From contig CAZEFT010000005.1 in NCBI GenBank assembly GCA_964511495.1, positions 62,001 to 126,000 on the forward strand: a stretch of 64,000 nt of DNA, read 5' to 3'. The notes beneath the pieces were generated by a model. It was not told the DNA's origin, made no database searches, and saw only the letters and a list, made by a program, of their open reading frames with translations. The stretch's first letter is position 1, and the number at the start of each line of letters is the position of its first letter. A program made the position numbers and the translations under genes. The stretch comes from Litorimonas sp964511495 (GTDB lineage: Bacteria; Pseudomonadota; Alphaproteobacteria; Caulobacterales; Maricaulaceae). Below are positions 1 to 8,571 of this stretch, in pieces.

Positions 1-70
1 GACCGTTGGCCAAGGCGATCTTGCCGTCCAAAGAAGAGGCGAGTTTCAGTGTGACGCGTGGGCGTTTCAA
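1..70 (-). CDS. RibD-type riboflavin reductase domain protein (partial, runs off left edge)
   Basis: Only the first 23 codons are inside the window. The reverse strand reads from a TTG directly after the nrdR stop, in the same frame, and contains VTLKLASSLDGKIALANG. This is the signature opening of the RibD C-terminal reductase domain, which reduces 5-amino-6-ribosylamino-pyrimidinone phosphate in riboflavin synthesis. In ordinary bifunctional RibD about 145 residues of deaminase domain precede this motif; here it starts almost at residue 1, so the gene may encode a stand-alone reductase. The nrdR to rib gene order is common in alphaproteobacteria. The family call is good from the motif. The start codon, and the claim that no deaminase is attached, depend on sequence outside the window. 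Confidence 0.6.
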   Translation of the reverse strand, partial: MKRPRVTLKLASSLDGKIALANG

Positions 71-73
71 ACC

Positions 74-571
74 TTATTCTTCCTCGACCTTATCAGTTTT
101 GCTTTGGCCATTTTTTGCTAATTGCAGATTTTCTTTTTCAATGAAGCTTTCAAAGTCCTGCGTCGCCCGAAAATCTTTATACACCGAGGCATATCGTACA
201 TACGCGACACTATCGAGTGTCGAAAGGCCCTCCATAACCAATTGGCCTATTTCGTCAGAAGAGACATCGGCCTGCCCCATTGATTCCAGACGGCGCACCA
301 CACCGCTTATCATTTTTTCGACGCGTTCATTTTCGACAGGGCGTTTTTGAAGCGCAATCATCACGGAGCGCGCTAGTTTATCACGATCAAAAGGTGTTCT
401 GCGTCCGGATTTTTTGACCACGGTCAATGCTCGCAGCTGAACCCTTTCAAAAGTTGTAAATCGCCCGCCGCATTGCGCGCAAAGACGGCGACGCCGAACG
501 GCCGTATTGTCCTCGGCCTGTCGACTATCTTTGACTTGTGTGTCTTCTGATGAACAAAAAGGGCATCGCAT
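74..571 (-). CDS. nrdR: NrdR, ribonucleotide reductase transcriptional repressor
   Basis: At 165 residues this has the usual NrdR length. The N-terminus is a zinc ribbon, MRCPFCSSEDTQVKDSR followed by RRRRLCAQCGGRFTTFER, giving two CxxC pairs. The ATP-cone domain follows (VVKKSGRRTPFDRDKL, then the IGQLVMEGL region). NrdR is a nucleotide-sensing repressor that binds NrdR boxes upstream of ribonucleotide reductase genes; no such box was recognised in this window. It is adjacent to a RibD-type gene, as in many alphaproteobacteria. glyA, often its immediate neighbour, is here separated by a divergent thioesterase gene. Confidence 0.95.
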   Translation of the reverse strand: MRCPFCSSEDTQVKDSRQAEDNTAVRRRRLCAQCGGRFTTFERVQLRALTVVKKSGRRTPFDRDKLARSVMIALQKRPVENERVEKMISGVVRRLESMGQADVSSDEIGQLVMEGLSTLDSVAYVRYASVYKDFRATQDFESFIEKENLQLAKNGQSKTDKVEEE

Positions 572-651
572 ATATGCGGATTAGCACAGTTCCCCAAAGG
601 CGGAAACACTGTAAAACTTTATGCACGCTATTTAATCAAGTGGAGTACCCA

Positions 652-1074
652 ATGAGTAAAATGTCCACGGAGGAAATGAATAAGTTTTTCCGAGAGAGTT
701 TTCAAGGGCGGCCGCAACCTTGGCCGAACATTGTTGAAGTCAGTGACGGGTATGTAAGGATAGAGCTAAATGTTGGTCCGGCTCAATTAAGACCGGGTGG
801 ATTTATCAACGGCCCTACCCAAATGGGGATTGCTGACCAAGCCGCCTATGCGGTGATTTTTACTCAAATAGGATCAACGCCGATGGCGCTCACCTCTAAT
901 TTGAATATTGACTTTTTGAGGCCGTGCCTGGGTGAAAAACTTATCGCCGAAGGAGAAATGATAAAGCGAGGCCAAAGCCTCGCTATTATGTCAGTCACCC
1001 TTCGCGGCGACAAAAATGATAAAATTTCCAGCCGCGCGACTGTGACTTATGCGCTGCCGCAGTCAAAACCCTAG
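652..1074 (+). CDS. PaaI-family hotdog thioesterase
   Basis: A 140-residue hotdog-fold protein. The central part, RPGGFINGPTQMGIADQAAY, resembles the hotdog helix of PaaI/DUF4442-type acyl-CoA thioesterases, and the beta strands after it include NLNIDFLRPC. The ATG at 652 is chosen because a GGAG Shine-Dalgarno lies 7 bases upstream and the fold begins soon after; the open frame extends further upstream over the divergent nrdR promoter. Such enzymes hydrolyse small acyl-CoA or aryl-CoA esters; the substrate cannot be read from sequence. The gene lies head-to-head with nrdR and ends 10 bases from the converging glyA. Confidence 0.75.
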   Translation: MSKMSTEEMNKFFRESFQGRPQPWPNIVEVSDGYVRIELNVGPAQLRPGGFINGPTQMGIADQAAYAVIFTQIGSTPMALTSNLNIDFLRPCLGEKLIAEGEMIKRGQSLAIMSVTLRGDKNDKISSRATVTYALPQSKP

Positions 1075-1083
1075 CGTTTGAGA

Positions 1084-2388
1084 CTAGCTATAAATTGGAA
1101 AGCGGGCCGTCAGAGCTTTGACGCGCTTTTTTACGGACGCTTCCACTTCGGGACTACCTTTCGGATTCTCCGCCAACGCATCCAAAACTTCTGCCATCAA
1201 CAAACCAATCTCGCGAAACTCCGCAACGCCAAAGCCGCGCGTTGTCCCCGCCGGGGATCCCACGCGAATGCCTGAGGTTACGGTAAACTTCTCTTTATCA
1301 AAAGGAATGCCGTTCTTGTTACAGGTAATGTAAGCGCGACCCAATGCCTGCTCGGCGGCATTACCTTTCACGCCTTTCGGTGAAAGATCAATCAATGCCA
1401 GATGCGTATCTGTTCCGCCAGTGATGACAGCGTAGCCGGATTCCACTAAAGCGGAGGCCATTGCGCGACAATTATCGATCACAGCTTGACTGTAAGCTTT
1501 AAACTCAGGCCTAAGTGCATCACCAAATGCGACCGCTTTACCAGCAATGACATGCATAAGCGGACCGCCTTGCAAGCCCGGGAAAATGGCAGAATTAAAT
1601 TTCTTGGCCAATTTTTCGTCATTCGTCAAAATCATCCCGCCTCTTGGCCCGCGTAGTGTTTTATGCGTCGTTGTTGTCGCAACATGGGCATGCGGGAAAG
1701 GTGATGGATGTGTGCCCCCGGCAACCAAACCGGCAAAATGTGCCATATCAACATGGAGGTAAGCACCGACTTTATCAGCAATCTCTCTAAAACGCGCAAA
1801 GTCCACCTGACGTGAATATGCAGAACCACCGCAAATTATAAGTTGCGGCTTATGCTCTAAGGCTAAAGCTTCAACCTGATCGTAATCAATCAAATGGTTG
1901 TCTTCGCGGACACCGTAAGTGACCGCATTAAACCACTTGCCTGACATATTTGGTGGAGCGCCATGCGTTAAATGCCCACCAGACGCCAGGTCCATTCCCA
2001 AAATTGTATCGCCAGGTTTGAGTAAGGCCAAAAACACGCCTTGATTAGCTTGTGACCCTGAATTGGGCTGCACATTAGCAAAACCGCATCCAAAAAGCTT
2101 GCAAGCGCGCTCAATGGCGAGTTCTTCGGCGACATCTACGTGCTGACAACCACCATAATAGCGCTTCCCGGGATAGCCTTCGGCATATTTATTGGTGAGG
2201 ACGGAGCCCTGCGCTTCTAAAACAGCCTGAGAAACGATGTTCTCAGAGGCAATCAGTTCAATTTCTTCCTGTTGCCGTGTGCGTTCGTCCTGCATGCTTT
2301 TGTACAAATCAGGATCGCGATCCTTAAGGCTCTGCGAAAAGTAATTCGACAAATGGGCTGACGCTTGATTGTTTTCCATTACGCTCAT
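1084..2388 (-). CDS. glyA: Serine hydroxymethyltransferase
   Basis: This 434-residue PLP enzyme interconverts serine plus tetrahydrofolate with glycine plus 5,10-methylene-THF, feeding one-carbon metabolism and thymidylate synthesis. Family hallmarks are IELIASENIVSQAV, NKYAEGYPGKRYYGGC, the PLP-lysine segment TTTHKTLRGPRGGMIL, and SGIRVGSPAGTTRGF near the C-terminus. Length is typical. The ATG at 2388 has an AGGAG Shine-Dalgarno 7 bases upstream. It is transcribed toward nrdR but separated from it by the opposite-strand thioesterase. Confidence 0.97.
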   Translation of the reverse strand: MSVMENNQASAHLSNYFSQSLKDRDPDLYKSMQDERTRQQEEIELIASENIVSQAVLEAQGSVLTNKYAEGYPGKRYYGGCQHVDVAEELAIERACKLFGCGFANVQPNSGSQANQGVFLALLKPGDTILGMDLASGGHLTHGAPPNMSGKWFNAVTYGVREDNHLIDYDQVEALALEHKPQLIICGGSAYSRQVDFARFREIADKVGAYLHVDMAHFAGLVAGGTHPSPFPHAHVATTTTHKTLRGPRGGMILTNDEKLAKKFNSAIFPGLQGGPLMHVIAGKAVAFGDALRPEFKAYSQAVIDNCRAMASALVESGYAVITGGTDTHLALIDLSPKGVKGNAAEQALGRAYITCNKNGIPFDKEKFTVTSGIRVGSPAGTTRGFGVAEFREIGLLMAEVLDALAENPKGSPEVEASVKKRVKALTARFPIYS

Positions 2389-2510
2389 GGGACGACTCCT
2401 AAACCGATATTTGGGGTTTCTTATCCAAGCCTACACCAAGCTGCAATCGTCTTAATCGTCGAAACGGTGTATATGAGACGAGTTCTTTAACTTTCAGACT
2501 TGGAGACGTT

Positions 2511-3749
2511 TTACGCGACTTCTTCTCGTTTGAGATCAAACTCGTCCCAAACAACTTCCAGAGCGCTCATCAGCTCATCCATCATCTCATCCGTGTGCAG
2601 AGGCCCCGGAGTAAAACGAAGCCTTTCCTCCCCACGCGGAACTGTGGGATAATTAATGGGTTGCGCATAAATGCCGAAATCTTCGATTAAACGATCAGAA
2701 ATAGCCTGACACTTCACGGGATCGCCAACCATGAGCGGGACAATATGCGTCGGCCCGTCAATAAAATTGTACCCCGCCTCGCGGAAGCGTGTTTTCAGTG
2801 CCGCTGAACGTTCATGAAGGCTAATCCGTTTTTCAGGCGTTAGTTTTAAGACTTTCACACTCCGCAAAGCGCCAGCCGCTGTACTGGGCGGAATGGAGGT
2901 TGTAAAAATAAAGCCTGACGCCATAGAGCGTATTGCATCAATAATGACTTCGTCTGCGGCGATATAGCCGCCGATCATGCCATAAGCCTTCGCTAAAGTT
3001 CCCTGAATAATATCAATACGATGCGCTAGGTTTCTTTGTTCAGTAATGCCGCCGCCTGTTTCACCATAAAGGCCGACAGCGTGAACTTCGTCGATATAGG
3101 TCAATGCGTTATATTTATCAGCGAGATCGCAGATTTTTTCAATCGGCGCAATGTCAGCATCCATCGAATATACGCTCTCAAACGCTATAAGTTTCGGCTG
3201 CTCAAGCGGTACAGATTTGAGCTTCTCTTCCAAATCGACCAAGTCGTTGTGAGCAAAGATATATTTGTCACACTTGCCCACTTTTTGGGCGCGTTGAATG
3301 CCCGAAATCATGGATGCATGATTTTTTTCATCAGAGAAAATCACGAGCCTCGGTAAGATTTTACTCATCACGCCTAAGGTCGCTTCATTCGCAACATAGC
3401 CGGATGTCAAAACAAGCGCAGAGTCTTTCTTATGTAATTGAGCCAGTTCCGCTTCGAGTTGAACGTGATAACGCGTCGTCCCAGAAATGTTTCGCGTTCC
3501 TCCGGAGCCCGTTCCGGCCGTATCAACAGCAGATTTAACAGCTTCTACGATACACTCCATTTGGCCCATGCCTAAATAGTCGTTAGAACACCATACTGTA
3601 ATTTCTTTTTCGTCTAACCCTTCGCGAAACCAAGTCGCCTTTGGAAACTCGCCTTTTTTACGACGAATATCACGAAAAATGCGGTAACGTCCCTCACTGC
3701 GAACGTTTTGCACAGCAGCTTCAAAATACTGATTATAAGTTGTGGTCAT
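2511..3749 (-). CDS. hemA: 5-aminolevulinate synthase (C4 pathway)
   Basis: This 412-residue alpha-oxoamine synthase condenses succinyl-CoA and glycine to 5-aminolevulinate, the first step of heme synthesis in alphaproteobacteria. Visible motifs include VWCSNDYLGMG, GSGGTRNISGTTRYHVQLE, YIDEVHAVGLYG, and the PLP-lysine region IIQGTLAKAYGMIGGYI. Length and N-terminus match bacterial ALA synthases. It is divergent from hemB, which catalyses the next step, across about 180 bases containing a 15-base dyad (3815-3829). Its product ultimately supplies the heme used by the heme oxygenase at 16.9 kb. Confidence 0.96.
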   Translation of the reverse strand: MTTTYNQYFEAAVQNVRSEGRYRIFRDIRRKKGEFPKATWFREGLDEKEITVWCSNDYLGMGQMECIVEAVKSAVDTAGTGSGGTRNISGTTRYHVQLEAELAQLHKKDSALVLTSGYVANEATLGVMSKILPRLVIFSDEKNHASMISGIQRAQKVGKCDKYIFAHNDLVDLEEKLKSVPLEQPKLIAFESVYSMDADIAPIEKICDLADKYNALTYIDEVHAVGLYGETGGGITEQRNLAHRIDIIQGTLAKAYGMIGGYIAADEVIIDAIRSMASGFIFTTSIPPSTAAGALRSVKVLKLTPEKRISLHERSAALKTRFREAGYNFIDGPTHIVPLMVGDPVKCQAISDRLIEDFGIYAQPINYPTVPRGEERLRFTPGPLHTDEMMDELMSALEVVWDEFDLKREEVA

Positions 3750-3814
3750 AGACCGACTCCATTTGATGGAACTTTAATCTATAAAGACACAAATTGCCAT
3801 CTTTAAAGCACGCT

Positions 3815-3829
3815 GTTATGTCGCATAAC
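3815..3829. promoter_or_regulatory. Dyad in the hemA/hemB divergent intergenic region
   Basis: The sequence is GTTATG, a TCG spacer, then CATAAC: a perfect inverted repeat with 6-base arms. It lies about 66 bases upstream of the hemA start and 100 bases upstream of the chosen hemB start, so one bound dimer could act on both promoters. It does not match the FNR, Irr or RirA consensus closely enough to assign. The symmetry is seen; the regulatory role is inferred from position. Confidence 0.35.
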
Positions 3830-3929
3830 TGATATGTAATAAATGCAACGATTCGAGCCTCATCAAGTTTCAACTACATCTTTCAAAAAAGACATCCATG
3901 AGCTTAATGAGCAAAAGGTAAAGCCCTCA

Positions 3930-4925
3930 ATGAGACAATTTCCACAAACACGCCTCAGACGCACACGCCGATCTGACTGGATCAGAAGGTTGGTAAGAGA
4001 AAACAAGCCCAGCGTAGATGATCTGATTTGGACGATGGTTGTTACAGATGCTCAAAATGGCGAGACACCTGTTCCGAGTCTGCCCGGCGTGTCTCGTTTG
4101 TCTATCAAATCTTTGATTGAAAAGGCAAAAAAGGCACAATCTCTTGGTATTCCGGCGATTGCCCTCTTCCCTCATATTGATCCAAGTCTCAAAGACGCTC
4201 AGGCCAGTGAGAGCCTGAATAAAGATGGCCTCATACCTCGAGCAGTCGCTGCCCTTAAGACAGAAACTCCTAACCTAGGCGTTATCGTTGACGTTGCACT
4301 CGACCCTTATACAGATCATGGACATGATGGTTTGATGCAGGGTCATATCATTGATAATGACAGTACATTAGAAATCTTAGCGGAAACGGCGACCATATTG
4401 GCCAAAGCCGGAGCCGATATCGTAGCACCGTCGGATATGATGGATGGTCGAATTGGCGCCGTCAGATCGGCTCTTGATTCGAGTGACTACAGCGACATCT
4501 CTATCATGTCTTATACTGCAAAATATGCTTCAGGCTTTTACGGACCTTACCGCGATGCGATTGGCACGAATTCCGCTTTAAAAGGTGACAAGCGGACCTA
4601 TCAAATGGACCCTCTCAATCGGGACGAAGCGCTTCATGAAGTTGCCCTAGACATTCAAGAAGGCGCAGACATGATTATGGTCAAACCCGGCCTTCCCTAT
4701 TTGGACATTATCCGAGACATTAAATCAGAATTTGCGATGCCGACTTTCGCGTTCCAGGTCAGTGGCGAATATGCCATGATTAAGGCCGCTACTCAAAGTG
4801 GGTGGATTGACGGCCATCGCGTCATGATGGAAACGCTCGCCAGCTTTAAACGCGCAGGATGTGACGGCATCTTGACCTATTTCGCTGAAGATATGGCCAA
4901 AGCCCTGTTAGACGCTCAGGGGTAA
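3930..4925 (+). CDS. hemB: Delta-aminolevulinic acid dehydratase (porphobilinogen synthase)
   Basis: HemB condenses two 5-aminolevulinate molecules to porphobilinogen. The protein shows IPAIALFPHIDPSLK, the metal/active-site region VIVDVALDPYTDHGHDGL, MSYTAKYASGFYGPYRDA with the first Schiff-base lysine, and MIMVKPGLPYLDIIRDI with the second. The ATG at 3930 gives 331 residues, the usual family length, and the conserved N-terminus RLRRTRRSDWIR; an AAGG lies upstream. An in-frame ATG at 3843 would add 29 atypical residues and has no ribosome-binding site. Divergent from hemA. Confidence 0.95.
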   Translation: MRQFPQTRLRRTRRSDWIRRLVRENKPSVDDLIWTMVVTDAQNGETPVPSLPGVSRLSIKSLIEKAKKAQSLGIPAIALFPHIDPSLKDAQASESLNKDGLIPRAVAALKTETPNLGVIVDVALDPYTDHGHDGLMQGHIIDNDSTLEILAETATILAKAGADIVAPSDMMDGRIGAVRSALDSSDYSDISIMSYTAKYASGFYGPYRDAIGTNSALKGDKRTYQMDPLNRDEALHEVALDIQEGADMIMVKPGLPYLDIIRDIKSEFAMPTFAFQVSGEYAMIKAATQSGWIDGHRVMMETLASFKRAGCDGILTYFAEDMAKALLDAQG

Positions 4926-4953
4926 AGAGATTATGATCTGCGTGAAATCTCTT
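4925..4953. terminator. Hairpin between the convergent stops of hemB and the 4952-5809 gene
   Basis: AAGAGATT (4925-4932) pairs with AATCTCTT (4946-4953) around a 13-base loop. It sits exactly between the two facing stop codons, where a bidirectional terminator is expected. There is no clear T-tract on either strand and the loop is long, so termination is only inferred. Confidence 0.35.
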
Positions 4954-5809
4954 ATGGCTCAAGCGCTTTGATCAAGGATGAAGTGTCCCAGCGAGCGCCA
5001 CCTATCTTTTGAACGCGAGCATAACGCTCTTGAACGTCTTCAACTAAAGGCAAACGGACACCTTTTTCTTTCGCCGTATCTAGCACGATACCTAAATCTT
5101 TACGCATCCAATCAACTGCGAAACCAAAATCAAACTCCCCCTTGGCCATAGTCAAGGCGCGGTTATCCATTTGCCAACTTTGCGCGGCCCCTTTGCCAAT
5201 CGCTTTCAGGACTGTTTCCATATCAAGCCCCATCTTTTCGGCAAAATAAACGCCTTCGGATAAGCCTTGCAAGACACCGGCAATGCAAATTTGATTAATC
5301 ATCTTCGTCATTTGTCCGGCCCCACTTGGCCCTATAAGGGTACAAGCTTTGGCATAGGCGCTCATTATTGGCAGGGTTTTTTCATAAGCCTTTTGATCGC
5401 CACCACACATAACGCTAAGCTGTCCGTTTACGGCACCGGCCTCCCCCCCTGAGATGGGAGCGTCTATAAAATCCACATTCAATGCCTTAGCTTTTTCATA
5501 GCAGGCTTGAGCACAGCTTGAAGACGCTGTCGTGTGGTCGACAATGATAGTACCAGGACGGACTGTAGGCCAAATTTTCTCCGTCACGGCAAAAACGTCT
5601 TTGTCCTCACCTACACAAAGGAAAACAAAATCTGCATCGGAGACCGCCTCTCGAATAGTCTGACAAGCCTGACCCGCATATTTCTGGCCCCATTCATGCG
5701 CCTTCGCCGTAGTCCGGTTCCAAACCTTAACACTATGCCCCGCTGCCGCTAAATGTCCGGCCATAGGATAGCCCATGACCCCTAATCCTAAAAACGTGCA
5801 CTTCGCCAT
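4952..5809 (-). CDS. NAD(P)-dependent beta-hydroxyacid dehydrogenase (3-hydroxyisobutyrate dehydrogenase family)
   Basis: 285 residues. The N-terminal Rossmann motif is FLGLGVMGYPMAGHLA, followed by the substrate-binding segment DAPISGGEAGAVNGQL. The catalytic-lysine region is GPSGAGQMTKMINQICIAG, and the all-alpha C-terminal domain ends with the conserved KDLGIVLDTAKEKG. These enzymes oxidise short beta-hydroxyacids such as 3-hydroxyisobutyrate or tartronate semialdehyde, or reduce succinic semialdehyde. Without valine-degradation genes nearby the exact substrate is open. The start is supported by AAGGA 7 bases upstream. Appears monocistronic. Confidence 0.85.
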   Translation of the reverse strand: MAKCTFLGLGVMGYPMAGHLAAAGHSVKVWNRTTAKAHEWGQKYAGQACQTIREAVSDADFVFLCVGEDKDVFAVTEKIWPTVRPGTIIVDHTTASSSCAQACYEKAKALNVDFIDAPISGGEAGAVNGQLSVMCGGDQKAYEKTLPIMSAYAKACTLIGPSGAGQMTKMINQICIAGVLQGLSEGVYFAEKMGLDMETVLKAIGKGAAQSWQMDNRALTMAKGEFDFGFAVDWMRKDLGIVLDTAKEKGVRLPLVEDVQERYARVQKIGGARWDTSSLIKALEP

Positions 5810-5942
5810 GGCTCATTCCTTTCATCCGATTTCAAAGACTTGTTATAAGAAATTAGCCTTCTTGGTCATTTTCTTCTTGCTTTCTAAGGGTTAGTCTCTT
5901 CATGTAAAGGTGTGACAAATCAAAGATATATAGCAGACTGAT

Positions 5943-7787
5943 ATGGTTGATTTGGGGTTCTTCTCAACGAATTTGTGGCCAATGATTGCCACATTTATCA
6001 TCGTTTCCATCGCTGTTTATTTTTATGTGCGCGAGACATTCTCTATAGAAGTGGTTTCAGTAGGCGTGATCGTTGCGCTTTTGCTTTTTTTCTCACTCCC
6101 AAACCTCAATCTAACCTCTTCCTTGAGTAATTCAGACCTTCTTTCGGGGTTTGCGGCCCCCGCACTTATCGCGATTATGGCATTGCTTATCGTAGGTCAG
6201 GGATTGTTTCAGACGGGGGCCTTAGAAGGTCCAATAAACTCTATCAATAGAGCTTTGGACACAGATCCGAAGAAGACGCTTCTTATTGTTTTTATAGGCG
6301 CTTTCGCGGTGTCTATGTTTATGAATAACACACCTGTTGTCGTCATGTTTATCCCGATTTTAGCTGCCATGGCATCCAAAATGAAGACATCGACATCGCG
6401 CTATATGATGCCCCTCTCCTTTCTTTGCATACTGGCAGGTATGACAACGCTTATCGGCTCGTCGACTAACCTACTCGTTAATGATGTGCTGCAAAGAACA
6501 ACGGAATTCTCACTCTCCTTTTTCACCCAGCTAGTTCCCGGACTCGTTTTAGCGGGAATTGGCGCATTTTATATCATTGTCGCCGCGCCTTATTTGATTC
6601 CGGAGCGGAAAGATATGGAAACAGAAATGACGGATACGGGTCGCCAATATATCGCCCAAATCCAAGTCACGACAAACCACCCGCTCGTCGGCACTGAACC
6701 AGTCGCCGGTCTTTATACAAAGCTCAAAGACGTGACGGTTCGCATGATACAAAGAGGTGAGCAATCCTATCTCCCTCCCTTTGATGTAACACTCCAATCG
6801 GGAGACGTCCTTATTGTCGCTGCAACCCGCAAATCTCTTTCTAAACTTCTTTCCTCGCGACCCGCTTATCTAAAAGGCATGTTAAGCATTACAGGGTTCG
6901 ATGATCCGGTACGGGATAATGATGAACAGGGGTCTATTGTAATCAGCGAGGCCGTTATCGCGCCCGGCTCCCGCATGATTGGGCGCAATATCGAACAAGT
7001 CGGCTTTCGGCGGCAAACGAATTGCCTCGTCCTTGGTATTCAACGACGGTCGCGTATGATCCGAACGCGCATGTTGGATATTCGATTGGAAGCGGGAGAT
7101 GTGCTGCTTGTTTTCGGATATGACAAAGATGTCCAAAAATTACGCAATAATCGGGATGTTCTTTTAATGGACTGGTCGAAAACCGAATTACCAGATATTC
7201 GCAAATCAATTTTAGCCCGCATAATTTTCGTTGCAACGATTGCAGTCGCCGCCATCGGGCTCTTGCCCATTGAAACAGCAGCGCTGACAGGGGCTCTAGC
7301 CATGATTCTGACAGGGTGCTTAAACGTTCGCCAAGCTGTTCGCGCCCTTGATATGCGTATCTTCCTTTTGATTGGGGCCGCCTTTGCCATGGGGCTTGCT
7401 CTGGAAGCGACGGGCGGTGCTAACTTTATTGCTCAAGGCGTGGTGGCCGGCTTCATGCCATTCGGAAATCAAATTCTGCTCTCTGCTATCTTTTTGATTG
7501 TCGCCATCATGACCAATATCATCAGTAATAGTGCGACAGCCTTACTCTTCTCGCCGATTGCGCTATCGGTAAGCGCACAAACCGGAATTGATCCTATTGC
7601 TATGGTTCTGACCGTCATATTTGCCGCGAATTGTTGTTTCGCAACGCCGATTGCCTATCAAACAAACCTCTTGGTTCTTGGTCCCGGCCATTACAAATTC
7701 TCAGACTTTGCACGCTTTGGCGTTCCACTCGTCCTTATCATTTGGTTAAGCTACAGTTTTCTAACGCCTGTCTTTTTTCAATTGTAA
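5943..7787 (+). CDS. SLC13/DASS-type permease with two RCK_C (TrkA-C) domains
   Basis: A 614-residue membrane protein. About six N-terminal hydrophobic segments end near FMNNTPVVVMFIPILAAM and LIGSSTNLLVNDV, which carry the asparagine/SST motifs of divalent anion:sodium symporters. A cytoplasmic middle part (about residues 230-420) holds two TrkA_C-like repeats, each ending in a SGDVLIV or AGDVLLVFG turn. A second membrane half includes ISNSATALLFSPIAL, the inverted-repeat copy of the first motif. Family substrates are sulfate, di- or tricarboxylates; RCK_C domains often bind regulatory ligands. bpt follows after 28 bases, so it may share the downstream transcript. Confidence 0.8.
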   Translation: MVDLGFFSTNLWPMIATFIIVSIAVYFYVRETFSIEVVSVGVIVALLLFFSLPNLNLTSSLSNSDLLSGFAAPALIAIMALLIVGQGLFQTGALEGPINSINRALDTDPKKTLLIVFIGAFAVSMFMNNTPVVVMFIPILAAMASKMKTSTSRYMMPLSFLCILAGMTTLIGSSTNLLVNDVLQRTTEFSLSFFTQLVPGLVLAGIGAFYIIVAAPYLIPERKDMETEMTDTGRQYIAQIQVTTNHPLVGTEPVAGLYTKLKDVTVRMIQRGEQSYLPPFDVTLQSGDVLIVAATRKSLSKLLSSRPAYLKGMLSITGFDDPVRDNDEQGSIVISEAVIAPGSRMIGRNIEQVGFRRQTNCLVLGIQRRSRMIRTRMLDIRLEAGDVLLVFGYDKDVQKLRNNRDVLLMDWSKTELPDIRKSILARIIFVATIAVAAIGLLPIETAALTGALAMILTGCLNVRQAVRALDMRIFLLIGAAFAMGLALEATGGANFIAQGVVAGFMPFGNQILLSAIFLIVAIMTNIISNSATALLFSPIALSVSAQTGIDPIAMVLTVIFAANCCFATPIAYQTNLLVLGPGHYKFSDFARFGVPLVLIIWLSYSFLTPVFFQL

Positions 7788-7815
7788 TTTGGGGTTATTT
7801 TTTTAGAGATATAGC

Positions 7816-8571
7816 ATGAGTCATGTTTTCGACCCCAATCGACTTCAATTTTACCTCACTATACCGGGGCCGTGCCCCTATTTACCAGGTCGATTGGAAC
7901 GTAAAATTTTTACCCAATTGGATCCATTGGATGGCCCACATCTCAATAATTACCTCACACATGCAGGGTTTAGACGCTCTCAGAATGTAATCTATCGACC
8001 CGCTTGTGAGACATGCCGGGAATGTCGGTCCTTGCGAGTCGATGTGAATGGTTTTGAACTAAGCAAGCGTTTTCGACGCATTCAAAATAAAAACAGAGAC
8101 CTAACACGTCAGGCTTGCGAATCTATTGCGACACGCGAACAATTTGACCTCCTCAAACGCTATTTGACAACGCGCCATATTCAGGGTGGCATGGCCGATA
8201 TGGACTTCGATCGTTATGAAATGATGGTGGAGGATTGTGCCTCTGAGACGGAAATCGTTGAATACCGAACGCAAGACGGCTTACTTATTGCAGCCATACT
8301 CATTGATCGACTCACGGACGGTCACTCTCTTGTTTATAGCTTTTTCGACCCTGATGCCTCGTACCGTTCGCTCGGCAACCTCATGATTTTGGACGAAATT
8401 GAGCGTTGCCGCCTACTCGACCTCCCTTACCTATATTTGGGTTATTGGGTACCGGGCAGTCCCAAAATGGATTACAAAGCGTCTTTCAAACCCTGTGAAG
8501 TTCTCAGCCACCGTGGTTGGATGAACTTGACGCAGTTAGAAGCACCGTCAATTAAAAGACAAAGCAAATGA
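7816..8571 (+). CDS. bpt: Bpt, leucyl-tRNA--protein (Asp/Glu) leucyltransferase
   Basis: This 251-residue enzyme transfers leucine from Leu-tRNA to N-terminal Asp or Glu of proteins, marking them for ClpS/ClpAP degradation (bacterial N-end rule). The N-terminal domain shows FYLTIPGPCPYLPGR and the cysteine-rich ACETCRECRSLRVDV. The C-terminal GNAT-like part shows VYSFFDPDASYRSLGNLMI and YLGYWVPGSPKMDYKASF. Length is typical for Bpt/ATE1-like proteins. Its stop overlaps the dctP start (ATGA), implying translational coupling with an unrelated transport operon. Confidence 0.95.
   Translation: MSHVFDPNRLQFYLTIPGPCPYLPGRLERKIFTQLDPLDGPHLNNYLTHAGFRRSQNVIYRPACETCRECRSLRVDVNGFELSKRFRRIQNKNRDLTRQACESIATREQFDLLKRYLTTRHIQGGMADMDFDRYEMMVEDCASETEIVEYRTQDGLLIAAILIDRLTDGHSLVYSFFDPDASYRSLGNLMILDEIERCRLLDLPYLYLGYWVPGSPKMDYKASFKPCEVLSHRGWMNLTQLEAPSIKRQSK

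Noticed and set aside
2389..2510. Glycine or folate-type riboswitch in front of glyA
   Set aside because: The 120-base leader shows no conserved aptamer cores.
3843..3929. Upstream in-frame ATG for hemB adding 29 residues
   Set aside because: No Shine-Dalgarno and atypical residues; the ATG at 3930 gives standard HemB length and N-terminus.
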